64,000 bases of DNA, taken from NCBI GenBank assembly GCA_035041965.1, contig JAPYMA010000370.1, positions 47,501 to 111,500 on the forward strand, given 5' to 3'. A model generated the notes under the pieces. That model had not been told where the DNA came from. It did not search any database and was given only the letters and a program-made list of their open reading frames with translations. The stretch's first letter is position 1. Each line of letters starts with the position of its first letter. This stretch comes from Anisakis pegreffii (Eukaryota > Nematoda > Chromadorea > Rhabditida > Anisakidae). Shown one piece after another: positions 1-14,200 of the stretch. The position numbers were made by a program, and so were the translations under genes.

Positions 1-1952
1 CATCATACTTCCATAGATGTTCAGTAACGTTTTTAAAATACTTGTTTGATCACGAGGATGTAATTCTTTCGATAGCACTATCGAATTTTTAACAGTAAAC
101 TTCCTGATCAGTGGGTCACTATCCCAAATTTCTTCTCAGTTGTGGCTAAAATGCAACAAACTGTCAGTATAGGCGAAGAAGGGATTGCGCTCACGGAACT
201 TTTTTGAAGAGGTGAATGACAATCTGCCATCATGCCAATGAGATGTTAGAGCGGGAGAACCACTGTTCCAGATAGAAGAAGCATATTATTGTTTTTAGTA
301 TTCCTATAATTATTATTATTGTTGTAGATTATCGTGTGGTGGCGTTATAATCGTCCCTATAGTCATGATGCTGTTGAATTATTTCTCCTTCATAAAGGTC
401 ATTTCAAGTGCATTCGAACATTTTTAATAACTTTTGAATGTATCAATGAATGATAAATACATACAAACACATATTATATCATGTGTTCTGATTTTTTGTG
501 GAATCTATCAAATGTTCATATTCTTACAAAATACATATGTGCTTTATGACTGTGCGCGTTTCACTATATATTGAAGTGACAATTTTATGAATTGTCCTCG
601 TTTTTCGTCTATGAAAATCCGTAAAGTGCATGCATTCCCAGCTGTCAGCCAGTAGTCACCGGTGCTATTCATTCAATCATTTACTTTCTTATTATCCTTG
701 TTCCCTTCACGAGATGAACATTTATTCAATTGTTGCGCTTGAGAATCATTTATAAATAGCGACAGCAAGCAATGAATCATCCTTTCATTCATAATGTGTA
801 TCTATCAATCTCACCTTTAAGCGAATGCAAGAATACACAATGAATGTTTTATTCTTCTTCTTATGATGGTTATTACAACATATTTCGTCATAGATTTGTG
901 GATGCATAACAAATTTAAACCGTCCATCCTCCAGCAACATTTTCAAATTTTCTCATTGCATCACTTCAGTACTCGTTTCTAAATGATTTACCTCCAGTGT
1001 CTTTCTTGCAAAAAACGATCTATGCAATGTGCATTCCAGGTTCAGGTTTATTAAAATGCACATGTTTCTGAGAATACTATCTAAATGAAAACGAATAAAC
1101 GGCAATAAAATCAAGTTTCTCAATTTTGACAAATTGTAATATAAAGATGGCGAACACATGATCAGAGATTAATGAACTGAGATCTTAACATTGTTCGATT
1201 ATGTTCCAGTTTAGCTTCATTTGAATGCGTGAACAGTGAATGTCGTTTCCACGACAGTTTTTTTCATTTTTGCTTTATTCATAGCGTTGAAACAATGTGT
1301 TGTTATATTGTGAATCTTCATAAAACGAAGTAAATCTCCGTAAAAGAGGACGATAATGGAATAGAATGCAGCAGTAAAGGAAGAGATCTACGATGATGAT
1401 AATGAGGTAACATTGATAATGATGGTAGTCAAGATATTTTCATTGTTTTTTTAGTTGTTGGTGGTGGTGGTGCTGCTGTGAGTGGTTTGGTTATTAGCAT
1501 TATGGACAATTTAGTAGTGGTTAGGATTTGAATAGTGACGGCACTTGTTGATGTTAAAATATTGATGTGTTCCTGTTGAGAAATTTGCACCGAAATTGTT
1601 ATTATTACTGCTATTGTGAGGATAACAACAGACAAATGGAGAACGCGAAACTATTTATGTAAGTGAATGAACAGAGCGATTGAGGGATGGAAAGAAGCAT
1701 GAATGAACGTAAGGTGCGAATCTGTGAAATGAACGAAGAATGGTCGATCAAAGCCAAGAATTGTAATAGACTGAGAAACAATGTGACAATCGGCTAGTTG
1801 GTTTGGCGATGGATTCAAAGTGCGAGATAGTTAACTGTTGACTAAATACAATTTTGTTGTTGGTTTTGTTTAATTCGTTCATTTGAAAATAGCGATATTT
1901 ACACGTTGCTCTCGAAATAGCCATTGCATTTCACATTATTAATCATCTTCAC

Positions 1953-1994
1953 TATTACCTCTTGCACATATTAGAATATGTGCAAGAGGTAATA
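1953..1994. repeat. Perfect 20-bp inverted repeat, 2-nt spacer
   Basis: The arms 1953-1972 and 1975-1994 are exact reverse complements, separated by only AG. The flanks are not symmetrical, so the palindrome has sharp limits. The spacer is too small for a normal microRNA precursor loop. A fold-back copying event or a cruciform-prone site are the simplest readings. Confidence 0.85.
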
Positions 1995-3091
1995 ATGGCA
2001 TTGCTGAGTTCTCATTTCATTTTTATCTTTCATAGTTGTTTCGTTCTCCTTTATTCCTTGTTTCTACTTAAAATATGAAATCTGATCCTTCATTTTTATG
2101 TAATGAGCTAACCCGCCGACTCGTGCATAAAATTCCTGCTATGTGAATGATCTTTCAGCCATGAAACTCAACCTCGTATGCACTGAAGAGAAAAAACACG
2201 GAATTATTATCATCATCTGAAGCGCCTGTATCTGTCACATTCTTAGTTAAAACATTTAATGATAGCAAGCATAACATATTCTGTACTCGCTTCGTTTCAT
2301 TTCATTATCACCATCGTATTATCTCATACTGCTTTTAGTACAAAGCATTAGTGAAATACTGAATTTCATAACGTAGGTAAATGAATGCGCACATCAACTA
2401 TAGATGAACAAAGGAAGGTAAGTCCGTACTGCTGTCGCTCAATTAACTCTTAATTAAAAGATACGAAACAATTCCAGTCATCATTCGTTGCTTCCCATTC
2501 TCACGACACGTAAAAGTGCCTTTCAGTCTTATAGCACAATGAAGTTTTAAACGACAGCTTCTGGATCACTAAATTAAGTTATTCAATCAAAGTGATCAAA
2601 TTTTATTATATTCATAGCTATCTGTCTAATCAAAATTGTTCCTACGAGGTGATTAAGATTAAGATCATCTCTGTTCGAAATGATTGCTTCAAGGGCAGTC
2701 TGACTGATCTCTCAATTACCATTTCATCGACTGACTATCCTCATAGTTCATGAACGGGTGAATTAATTGTTCTGTGATTTTTTTATTATTTTGCGTTACA
2801 TATTCATACATTGATTGTTATCTGTTGAATGCACGGTGGTTGTGCGGAGTTTTTGCATTTGTCTTTCATTCAAATTCATCCCATTAATATTTCAAAATTA
2901 ATACCATTGCGTTTCTCCATTTCATTCATTTCTTTTCAGTACACATAGGGAGCACATTATCTGCAGCAAAAGTTTTTGTATGTCAGAGGTTTATTGTATC
3001 TAGTACAGTATATTGCAAACTAAGCGCTTTGAATGACCAGAATTTATTACCGAATATTGGTTGCTTCATGGATCTGGAGTTGTCCTCTTTT

Positions 3092-3158
3092 TAGTGATGG
3101 CATCCAACCGAAATATGTCGCATCTTTCCAAGCAAACGTCGGTCGGATGCCATCACTA
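3092..3158. repeat. 20-bp inverted repeat with 27-nt loop
   Basis: The left arm 3092-3111 pairs with the right arm 3139-3158 with one mismatch. The geometry (20-bp stem, 27-nt loop) fits a small hairpin transcript or the ends of a tiny fold-back element. The word CCTCTTTT also occurs as a direct copy just outside the left arm and just after the right arm. No transcript signal can be judged from sequence alone. Confidence 0.75.
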
Positions 3159-5912
3159 CCTCTTTTGATTCGGCGAGCGAAACTTCGATGATTTTACCTA
3201 ATGAAAAATTTCACCACTCATAATGTTATGGCTCATGATACAAATATGATTGATTAATTCAGAATTTCTTGTATTCGAGACATTGTTGAATTCCAATGAC
3301 GGGAAACTTCTAGACAGTTTATTTTTTAGAGCATTTTGCACTTCCATCTTTGCATGTCTTCAGATTTCAGTCAGATGACTATATTTTTGGAAGTAAATTA
3401 CGAACATGTCATATCGATTCGATGAATTCGGCAATTTTCAGTTTCGTTCAGTCACTGAGATTATTTGCTTGTTATCGGCTTGAGTTTCGTGGATTAGGAT
3501 TAAGGGACGGGAATCTGCGGCCTTTCAGATAAAGACTTGTGGATTTTTCGGTCTTTATGCTGTTGTCAGCTTTTTGAAAGTCAATACCCATTTTGAAGAA
3601 CATCTGAGAAATGGAAGTTTCTTGAGTGCCGCATTACTTGAGAACTGAATGTGTAAGAAATCGTGACCCAACGCTTCATGAATCCACATTCATTAAGTTC
3701 ATATTACATCCTTGTTTATTGTTCTACTTAATTGACCGTTAATTGAATTGGAAACATTCAACAACCCTATTAAGTAATTCGTCTCAGTCTGATGATGCAA
3801 GCAAGTGTTTGCTCACAATCAGTATCACCGTATTCAGCATTGCACTTTTCATCAACTGCATTTATCCGTACTATCGCTTGCTATTTACTTTTGAGAAATT
3901 ATTGTCAGCATCTTTATTATGCGTACTTGTTGTGCGCAGTCGAAACACATCCCCTATAGTACCTATAAATTGATCAATAATCCATGATAAACAAACATGG
4001 TGTCATATTGGATATGGGAATTACTCACCCCAAATTTGCATAAAAATCCGTTTTTAATTCCACATCTTAGCGGGATTATAAACTAGAAAAATTATTCTTA
4101 CTAATGTTTTCATAAATGTTTTTTATTACTGCTCTTTCTAAGTTTTTTATTGTATTTGAGTAGTCTAGTGAGTTAGCTGGTTCATCAGAAATAAGGAATG
4201 AATAAAGAGTGGGTTTTACTCCATTAAGAAGTGAAGCGTAGCCGTCGAGGCAAATTGTTTAGGTATAAGGAAATATGAAGCGATAGTAGAAGGGCGAGAT
4301 GGCATTGGGCTTGTGATATGTTCTTGCTGCAGTAGGTTACTGTAAATATGAGAATGCACTTGCTCCAAGAAGTGATTGCAGGTTGTTTGTGCACGAAGTG
4401 AATTGATTGGTCGTGTGAGTGGTTGAAGCCAACCCCATGGAGCAGCTTTCGGTCCGGTTCGGCCGTCTTCATTCAAATAACTACGCCCCTTGATGCTGCA
4501 CCTTAGGTGCATTCACTTGGTTGATGGCAATTACTGATGCACCGAAATCGAATTGCGGTGATGTGAAATATGAGACGAAGAGGAGTTAGGCAAAAAATGG
4601 TTAGAAAGAGATGTGATGAAATGCGATTGTACACTATGATTTGAAAATTAATGGACGAATTCGAGTTGGAGTAGTTTGAAGTGGTGAGAATCGAGGAGAT
4701 GTGTCAGGAATTGACGAGATTTGGTGTTGATGATGATGATGAAAAATGGAGGGAAATGAAAAGAGGAAAGGAATTTTGAATGAATAATTTGAGGAGTAGC
4801 GAGTGGAAGGGGAGGGAGAGAGGGAGGACCTAACGAACGAACAAATAAACGAACTAGCAAAGGAAAGTCGTCGATGTATGCAGCGTCAGCAATGGCATCA
4901 GCAACAGCAATTAAATGTGTGCTAAAAAGTTAAAGTGCATTTTGCGTACAGCCATTTGTCAATTGCTATTGGGCACGTACGTACGTATGTTATGTTTGTG
5001 TTAGTTAGTTAGTTGCTGGTTGCTGGCTTGGGTGGGTGGTTTTGTTCATTCGTCGATTTATTTGTTCGTTATTGCTACAAACCTCATTCGTATGCTGGAT
5101 GTTTGTTGATGGACTTTTTGGTTGGGTACCACTCGTTTAATAATGAGATTAACGTTGACGATTACCGCCAACGATATTCTTTTTTGTGTTTGTGTTGATT
5201 GATGGCGTGCGAATTTAGGAAGATCAACAATCTTTTTCGTTGTGATTTTTGATTTAAGGCACGAGTGGGTAGATAGGAACATATATTGTGATACGGTTTA
5301 ATATATTTTTTTTAAACGACGTCTCGCAGTCTAATTTGATATCATAACTAAAACAGTGTCATCACCGTCCTCGCCATTATTCAAAGAAGTGAAACTTTGT
5401 TCAGATAAAAATCGAAAGAAGAGACAAAAGAAGGAAAATAGGAGAGGAAAAACAAGAAAGTATCAGCTATCTGATACAATCGTCGTATTTGATTTGAACG
5501 CAGCTGAATAATCGAAGTTAATTGGATATCAGTTTGTGACTTTCGTTCGAGTTGAAGTGATAAAACATTAATCATAAATTTAATGACCATTTCGTAGTCG
5601 TTCTCTAAAAAAAGTTTATTTCAGTACGACGAACTATAAAACTGTCAAATCGTCGTCTTCGCTCGTTCCTTGCAGTCGGCGTTTCGTTTTGTTTCACTTC
5701 AATGTGATTTTTCGACTTGCTGTTGTCGCAATCGTAAGAATCCGACACCAGTCGAAAGCGAATTGAAGTATTTTCTGAATATCCATCCTCAAAATTATTA
5801 TTCATATCACGCAATTTATTCAATATTCGCTACTAACTGAATACCAATGGTGTTTATTGCAAACTGAAGAACACTGTCACAATTTAGTTGTTTTGTTGTT
5901 CCTATTTTCTTA

Positions 5913-7226
5913 ATGACAATGTTATCAAGTAGCCCACTAATCGTATCATCAAATTATTCGCCGATGACCGCTCAGAATTTATCAGCAGTGTCAATTTCAA
6001 CTGCAACATCATCATCAGCAACAGTAACAAATGAACATTCCCCAGCGTCTACCTATTCTCGTTCTCAATATCGTCGCGATCAACATCCAGCTCGTGATCG
6101 AATATTTGCGTCAATTCTTGACGGTAAAGCGTCCGAATTCAGTAAGCTTTACGATGATTGTTCTACGACAACGGACGACTTCTGCCCCCCTTCACCCTAT
6201 CATATGAATTTCGTACATCATCATCCATCCGATGCAACTTCTATGGATGCTCAATCTGCATCACATTCTTATTCGAAACAACAAAAATGTCGATTGCCAA
6301 CCTCCAAGAAGAGACTGATTCGCAAGAAACAACGATCTTTGCATGCGCGTTCAGTACCAACATTGAGTTCTTCTTCACTACTATCTTCATATTATACGAC
6401 CCCGCTTACGGTTGATTGCAATCAGTCGATGAATGCCGGCAGCGGGCTGATAATGGAACAGTGTCGAAAGTTATCTTCATTCAGCAACTATTTCCAACCT
6501 TATAATACCCCAGTAGCAGCATCAGTATCGTCAATCACCGATTCAAACATTAATCATCATTTGAATCCTCGCTCTTACCAAAATACCACTTCGAAATTAA
6601 AACACAAAAAATGTAGTCTACGATCAACGGCTCCAATTCTGTACGATTTGTTGTCGTCAGATGATTGCACTTCTGAGAATATGGATACATCAAAAGCAAA
6701 TGAAGCGTATCGATGTGCAGCGTCAACAATGCTGCTGGGTAATGCTGATGAGTATCTGTGTCGTTCGTTCGATTTCTGTATATCACCAATAAGTGCTTCT
6801 CCAACCACTACGGCCCCAGCCGCCATGCAACTCGCTACACCATTTCCACTATCTCCAACAACTGATCCACACCACAACCTACGTACTCCATTCGTTTCCT
6901 ATTTCAATAATCTTATGCAGCAATCTTTTTTGATCAGTTCTGCTGCTGCTGCCGCTTCAGCGGCTGCTTCGTCGTTCAATTTACTAAAAATTATGCAACC
7001 ATTCGATGCGATTCCTGACTGGCCAATCGCTACAAACTTCGATCAACCATCACCATCACTAGCTAACTGTGATAATACTAGTAATAATACTGATAATAAT
7101 AATAACAATAATAATAATAATAATGTTGACAAAAATGATGACAACAGGAGTACTAATAATTACATATGTAAGCAGCAACAACAGCAATTTGACAAGAATT
7201 CATCGGCAACAACAAAGACTGATGAG
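5913..7226 (+). CDS. Large Ser/Asn-rich exon of unrecognised protein (probable first coding exon)
   Basis: The open frame from the ATG at 5913 runs 438 codons to an in-phase donor after GAG (GAG|GTTTGC). It continues open only 24 more codons to 7298, so the true exon probably ends at 7226. An in-frame TGA about 50 bases upstream supports this start unless a 5' exon exists. The protein is Ser/Thr-rich, with a basic Lys/Arg cluster near residues 130-145 that could be a nuclear localisation signal, an Ala-rich run near 345-355, and a run of about ten Asn near 395-405 encoded by an AAT/AAC repeat, followed by a Gln run. No enzyme motif, signal peptide or membrane segment is visible. The composition suggests a disordered regulatory or nuclear protein, but I do not recognise the family. 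Length and the absence of stops in an AT-rich background argue it is real coding sequence. Confidence 0.65.
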
Positions 7227-8267
7227 GTTTGCGAATTCTTCATTCTGTACCATATTCAAACATACTATTTCATAGCTCAGAATATTCGCATCCACTGATT
7301 GAACGGCATCAATCTCATTTTGTGTTGTTCTATTCATTCGAAGTGTTTTCATTCGTACAATTGCGATTGAGTGAAGTGATAACTTATCGTCTTTCATTAT
7401 CACCACAGTTTCTATCGAACATTTTTTGTGTGGGTTTTCATTGCAACGCTAAAAAACCAAACCTTATTGTAAAAAAAAACACCTCTTAAGGCATAATTCG
7501 TTCCATCATCATGCATTGAAGATATTATTATGAGTTTGGACCATTCTCTCCATGAGTTAGGTTTATCGTGGAGAAAACGATTGCCTGCATGGCGTCCGTA
7601 AATAGGGGCAAATGAAAAACATGTAAACCTCAATGCATCCAAAATATCACCAAAACGAAAACTGTGAATAATTATATACCATTATTAGTAACAGTAATAA
7701 TTATACCTATTATCCAATTATCTGTTATTAATAATATAATGATTATAATTTGCAATATCGTCGTAGCTTAAGACCGCGGTGAGCGTCAGCTCTAGGATTA
7801 ACCTTAGCCAAAATCGGTCGTAAGACTTAGCAAAAATCCAGAAAGAGTCAACATTTCTTCTCATGTGAAAGCAGCTGCACAGTGACCCATATCCTCGTAA
7901 TTTCTTTACTATGCTTTCATCACGAAACAAAAGGCCACGATTTTAAGAGTGCCATTCTTACGAAAAATGGTTATCCTAGAATAAACCTTGCCGATGCCTG
8001 CTCTGCGGTCACTGCTCTCAGCTGAACATTTACCCTAGAGAATAATATTCAGCCATCAATTAAGGTTTTATGCTTGTTAATACCTCTCAGTAACTCTTCA
8101 TATTATTATCATAACAATAATGATGTTGATATCTGTCTCAACTTTATCATTTTCACTTTCATTCTTTTTGCATCATGAGATAAATTAGAGTGCAGCTAAT
8201 GATAATACTAATAATGATAACGTCGATAATCTCGCTAACGTAATGCTTTTCTGAATTTGATCTGCAG

Positions 8268-8324
8268 GCTGCAAGTCATCCCAGAAATTATCTCATAGAT
8301 ACTTCTTCGTTCCATTGCGTTCAC
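8268..8324 (+). CDS. Possible 57-nt internal exon (19 codons)
   Basis: An acceptor TCTGCAG and a donor CAC|GTAGGT bracket 57 open bases that are phase 0 on both sides. They would therefore fit between the 5913-7226 exon and the 14462-14584 exon without breaking the frame. The donor lies 3 bases before a stem-loop (8327-8355). Such short open intervals arise often by chance, so this is only a candidate. Confidence 0.2.
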
Positions 8325-8326
8325 GT

Positions 8327-8355
8327 AGGTTAGAGAGCTAGTTGCTCTCTAACCT
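8327..8355. repeat. 12-bp hairpin next to candidate donor
   Basis: The arms 8327-8338 and 8344-8355 are exact reverse complements around a 5-nt loop. The symmetry extends outward by three more pairs after one mismatch. It sits immediately downstream of the possible donor at 8325. Confidence 0.7.
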
Positions 8356-11210
8356 TCGTCCATGGTCAACCGTTCAATTGCTTAGATACACAGCTGAATG
8401 TTCTGTCAAGTGTTCATCGCAGCATGTATTACAATTGTTCACATTGATTATTCATTTTGTGACAATTTCATGCCATTGTAAACGACTGTAATAATTTACT
8501 TCAAAGATTCATAAGCACTGAAAATCTTGAGTTATCCTCCTCATATCTCATACAAAGAAGTGATCGGTGGGTGAAACAATTCAGAAAAAAATTACATTTT
8601 TTCTGCTTCACTCACTGTTTCTATATTGGGAAATGCTTGCGCCGAAAGAACGAGGTACGTAATGATACACATGAGTAGGCGGATGAACGACAGTGAGAAA
8701 TAATCTTCCGGAAAAATGTGGACAATTTCACTTGAAGACATCAAATTTTGATTTTGAAACTGAGTAGTTTCTGCCTATCAACGACATATTCGTGACGATA
8801 AGTGATGGGTGTAGATGCGAGAATGTTCAATTGCATGGATGTCTATCAGTTCACTTATTACGACTTAGTAGCATGATAAATACGGCGCTGTATTGCTGCG
8901 TTGAATTATTTTCGTCGCGTTTATATTCTCATTTGCAAAATTTTCTTTAAAAGTCTCAACATTTGTTAACGACGAAAGGTATGCATCATGCATCATCCAC
9001 TCAGAGTTTTTCGCATTTAATTTTCATTCACAAAAAATGCAATCACATTGAGAATGAGAAATGAAAACTAAGATTAGTTATAACCAAGAGAAGAATGTTG
9101 TTAGTGCATTCGGGTTGTTTGTTCATCTAATAATCGGTCTATCCGTATGCGTTCGTCGAAATTCTGTATTATTTCATCACTTCTTCACCGCTAAAGTACT
9201 TGTCTTCGTCGTCGGTACATACGAATTCTCACATAAATACCCACAATAAATCAACTGTTGCTGCTGCAGCAAAAAAACCGAAGTACATACTTGTAATATT
9301 GCAAACGAACTAGCGTACATATCCAATCTATCTAGCTCTTTATCAATTATATCTTTCTGATATCTTCAGTGAGAATATCTATCTTCAACTTGCCTTTTCG
9401 ACTCTAACAAATTTTCTCATTCATCGTATGAACTCATTAAGTCGACAAATTCGTTTTGTATCGTCTTAAATTAATGTTTTCACAATAATTTTTGTTAATG
9501 CTTCAGCTGCACTAGCAAGAACGCCGTTTGCTTGGCATCAGTTGAACAAAACGGGAAAAATTGCCATATGCGCTTGAAACAAAACAATTTTGTTGATCAT
9601 TGTGAATTGATTGCCACTGGAAACACTGAATAGTTGAACAGTTTTTAAATATTCTTTACCACTTGATTTTGTTCTTGATCAATAATCCATTCGTATATCC
9701 ATCCATCCCTTTGTCCTGCGTCTGGAACTAAATCTGTATTATTTTGACACCTCTCATTTATAACAAAAAGAGAAATCATGAAAGGTCTAACGACTTTCAA
9801 GAAGACTAGTTGCTGAAAGTGAATGGATCGTCGCTGTTCTCGACTGTAATTAAGTGAATTTTAGTCAATGAAACTCGCCTCATTTAACACGTTTATCATT
9901 TAACCTTATGACTGCTTTTTCTGCATACAATATCCAAGTGCATTGGTATTAGGACATGCATTTTATGAAGAAATTCAGCAATCAGTAACCGTAAGTTGTG
10001 TGTATGTGTAATTTTGTGATAATCCTTAAATCAAGGGGATCACAAAAAATTGTCCTTTCTTTTTAGCTAAGCATCAAGAATTTAATTTCTTCACGTGAAA
10101 GACATTGAACGTATACATAAACACTTTGGTACATACACGCATCTACTCATTCCTTCATTCAGTGCTAATTGAAAGAGGTACATTTTCGAAGAAATTCGCA
10201 AATTTTTTCGTCTTATAACAGGAAAGCACTTTACTTTTCCGAGGAAACTACAACAAAGAATAAGTATAAAACACGAAAAAGATTCGGTCTGACAACGAAA
10301 ACATTATGACGTTTCCACTAAATTACTCATTTCGTGAAAAATCGACGGCATCACCCAAAAAAAGAAATGCGCCAGTCAAGCGCTCTTTCTGCATCTTGCC
10401 TTGTGCTATCTCATATGTAAAATCCATGCATACTTCTTTCAAAAAATATCGATTCACGCAATGACAGAACTGAAAATTTCCATATTCTACGTTTGGTTGC
10501 AGAGGAACGGCATTACTTGGTATCAGTTGTTGGCATGCTGTGCTAATAGATGAAGCTCTCGGTCCATTTAATTAGCCCGTCGAATGCACTCTCAAAATGA
10601 ACGAAATCCTTCATAAGTAAACAAAAATTCATTCAAATGAACCGATAGCAGTTGGAAATTAAGGTTTATAGAATTTCAGAGATGGTAGCTGAATGTGAAC
10701 GCATTAAGCTGCTGGATTTGAACATCAGGAAAAGAAATGAGTACGAAACAAAATTGTGAATGACGATTGCAAAATTGAAGGAATGTTATATATAATAATG
10801 AATTTATTTTAAGATTGAATTGACGTAGTCGGTAACGGTCACGATTACACTTAGATATAGCTTCGTTGACCTAATGGATTCTTGTTTGATGTGCTCTGAG
10901 GAAGATGGAAAAAACATTTCGCATTTAATTCGAGCAATTAAGCGTTACAGTGATTGTTTGATGACGCACAATTTTGCAACACTATTAATGTTGCATACAA
11001 TCTCAGTCTTTTTTATTTACTGACTTGTTACTCAAAGTTATTACTAAACAAAACTTTCCTGTGTTACCGGAAATAGAATACACTCGTTGCAAAAATTTTA
11101 TTATAACTTATTGTTTTCGAATACTTCCATTGTTTGCATGTTGAAGATGATTCTTGGTAATAACAAAAGTCACCTTTGCATAACCCGTAGTAGCTGATCC
11201 CTTCCAGTAT

Positions 11211-11267
11211 TTCGCCATCATCAAATACGGTTATTGCTCTCCTCATGCCTTCCTTGATGATGGCGAA
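11211..11267. repeat. 14-bp inverted repeat, 29-nt spacer
   Basis: The arm 11211-11224 is the exact reverse complement of 11254-11267. It lies inside a 78-codon minus-strand open frame (11064-11300) that I do not consider a gene. Confidence 0.7.
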
Positions 11268-14200
11268 ACGCCCGAACGGACCACGTATTATGCGCTGCAC
11301 AATAGTGGTTTCCCCTTATTAAGCGTTACTATCAATAGCATATTTATTATATCTCGCTTCATACCAGTCTACTACTCATCTCTATTCTATATGATTGTTG
11401 CTAATTTTATCAGCAGATTTAGCTTTAATAGTGTCATCATCGTTAAAGACCGTATAGCAAATGTTTGCATAACCTATATATTACTGGTATGGCACTCTTC
11501 TAGTTTAACAGTCTACCGTCGCAGTTTGCTTACACTTGTTCTAAAGTACCACAAAAGGGTAAGAATAATCCGACACTGCCCTTATGTATAGAGATTAGCT
11601 GACTGACCTCATTGTGTTACGTTGATCTTGCTTTGACTTGAATTCTCCTCAAATTTCCTCTCAAAATCAAATTCCCATCAAATTTGAATCCAAAGAAATA
11701 TGTTATAGTAGTCGAGTTTGGTTGATCAAAATGGCTTTTCGCTGATATACACAAAAAACTGTTTCGTAAAAGAACAAATGGTATTTTTTTGTTCGATGCA
11801 GCTGATTCATACTGACGATAAACATTATGTTGCAATGAGGTTGACTTCTTCATCCTGTTATTTGCGTTTTCCATATATTCATTATGTATCATTCATGAAG
11901 AACAAAAGCAGTCTTCGGGGCATGAGCCGATGTATCTTCAAACTTGTTTGTTCGTTCTTTTATGAAATTATTCGGAACAAATATTTCAATTTTTTTTCTT
12001 TGCACAATCAGTGAAGAAGTATAGTGATGATGATCGACGATGATGAAAAGAAGGAAAAGAGCATTAAATATATTTCTGTTATCTTTTATGGTAACTTTGA
12101 AGAAAGAAAATATACTTTGTTTAAAAAAACGCAACAAAGATATAGATTGATTTTGAAAGAGGAATGTTCGTGTTTTCATTCGTGGAAAACAGTGAAAAAC
12201 GAGAGCAACTGCAAGGAAAAGCGAAGAGATGAGAGAATGTCAGAAAGAAAGGAAGGAAGGAATTGAGAAGGATTGTGGTAAACGTGAATTGTGATGAATG
12301 GGATAAGCTGTTGAATGAATGGATGTATGGATAATCGTATGATTTGATACTCAGAAAGTACTTTGTGTATGCAAGCATATTTGAGTACGCACTTATGGGT
12401 GCACAATGGATAAACTGATAGATAAACAAATGCAAAATTCGATATTACTATTTAATGTTGTAATTGTGTGTTAGCACTTGGTGTGTTACGGTGATGCGGT
12501 CTTTAATTAGCACGACACTGTTTCTACAATAATCGTATTTGATTTCAAGAAGAGCTTTATTACATTACGTGATGTGATATTGTATGAAATGATATGATGG
12601 TTGGGTCGATGATGCTCAGATGGACAGTTGAATGCAGTTTTCATTTGATTTGATTGCACTCCTCGCGTCATTCTGCACTACTTCTTCGAGGATAAACAAC
12701 GCGGTGATGCTGAAAAGAAATTCTCGCTTACTAATAGTGTATGCCGTGTGTGCATATATACGTAAATAAATTTATGCGTTGAAATCAAAGTACTGGAAAG
12801 TACAAATTCAAATAGCTTACAAACGTTGGACTAGGGTTGGGCGTATGCGGAATGGCCCGCAATCATCGAATAATAACTTCTTATACAATCCAACTGAACA
12901 TCCACATATAAATTGTTAGCTTTTATTTAAACAAATGAGTGAATAATACTTCTCGTATTTCAACATTTATGATCATGAAAAAGATGGGCTGATTCAAATG
13001 ACTAGAATCATGATCTTATTGACGCATTGTACCTAAAAATGTACTTTAAAATGAAGAGGAATTGTCTTATTCAGATAAATACGCACTCAGAAATGTTCAT
13101 CCGTTCATCACTCATTCATTTATTTGTCGATTTTCATTAATTTTTCGCATTCAGCAATTCGAATCGATTACATAATACATAAAACATCTTATGTATTCCA
13201 CTTTAGTGCAGTCTATTGTATTTGCCAATTTTACTTCAAATCGTTTTCAGTTTCAAGCAGAAATTTGCATCATCCACCTCAGTTTGTTGTTGCAATTAAC
13301 GCCTCATAATACCACAACGTTCTCAGTGATCAGTGAATGATGTAGGAATGATCTATAAAAGTTCCTGCACTAAATAAATCGAGAAGCTGCACTGATCGTG
13401 GGCATTGAACTGAACTATAAAAGAAAGTTTTCGTTGTTTTCAAGATTATTTATAATGAACCAACGCGTTTCATTTTATTGTAATGATCGTCATCCAAATT
13501 AACGATATATGCTGATGATGCACTTTTGAAGATGAGTGACAGTTTGCGCAGAGCGCATCACATTTGATTTTGTCAAGCACTTTTTCCTTCAGAAAACCGC
13601 ATTCTTGCTGCCATCCCCTTCCTGTTCTTCTCAATCTTCGTTTTGTTTTGTATGGCAGTTCGATGTGCTTTTCATTTACTCTACGTTGCTGTGCTGTTTT
13701 ATTTGATATTTTATCAACTATGACCGATTACATCATTTCGAGTATGCGTAGAAATGCAACTGCAACAACGAATCAAGAGTAGTTCAGTTCACCTGCACTT
13801 CCTGCCAATCAGTTCGGCATGACCACTGATTATCATTTAATCGAATGCATTCATCCATTAGCTCAAAGAACGGAATTCGTCAAATGAATGAATGTATCGT
13901 TGAATTTTTGCAGGAAGAAATGGATCTTTCCACTTTTCACTTTTCCACATTTAGTATTGTTTTCTTTCAAATTATAATCGACAAAATTATCGGTCCTCTT
14001 AAATGACGGCAAGTGCACAGAGAGTATGTGTAATTTTTTGGACGCAAATATGTCATTGCTGAATTAAACAATCGATGCAATTCAATCAGATTCATTGAAT
14101 TTCATGAGCTGCTGCTCGACCGTCCCCTGTCTATCAGTATCATTTTCTCATTCTATTCATGTCGTGAAATTAAAAAACATCTAAGTAATGTGAATACTTT

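Larger units (their letters stand above)
1..5912. other. Intergenic AT-rich region upstream of first gene
   Basis: I see no supportable coding exon here; every open frame is under 100 codons and lacks recognisable similarity. The stretch holds two near-perfect short hairpins (1953-1994 and 3092-3158). A G-rich, C-poor patch at about 1330-1850 and another at about 4200-5050 are seen on the + strand. The last few hundred bases form the presumed 5' flank of the gene starting at 5913. An acceptor-like TTTAG about 25 bases before that ATG could be a trans-splice site, but this is inference. Confidence 0.6.

Noticed and set aside
10676..10760. Exon-like block with a charged peptide after a TTTCAG acceptor
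   Set aside because: Only open in a phase that cannot follow the exon ending at 7226, and its donor is poor.
11064..11300. 78-codon minus-strand frame with a Cys-containing CKGDFCYYQ segment
   Set aside because: It slightly recalls nematode Cys-rich extracellular domains but has too few Cys and overlaps an inverted repeat; no flanking exon.
13911..13991. Open block after TTTTTGCAG beginning EEMDLSTF
   Set aside because: The peptide turns into a Phe/Ile-rich run typical of translated T-rich DNA.
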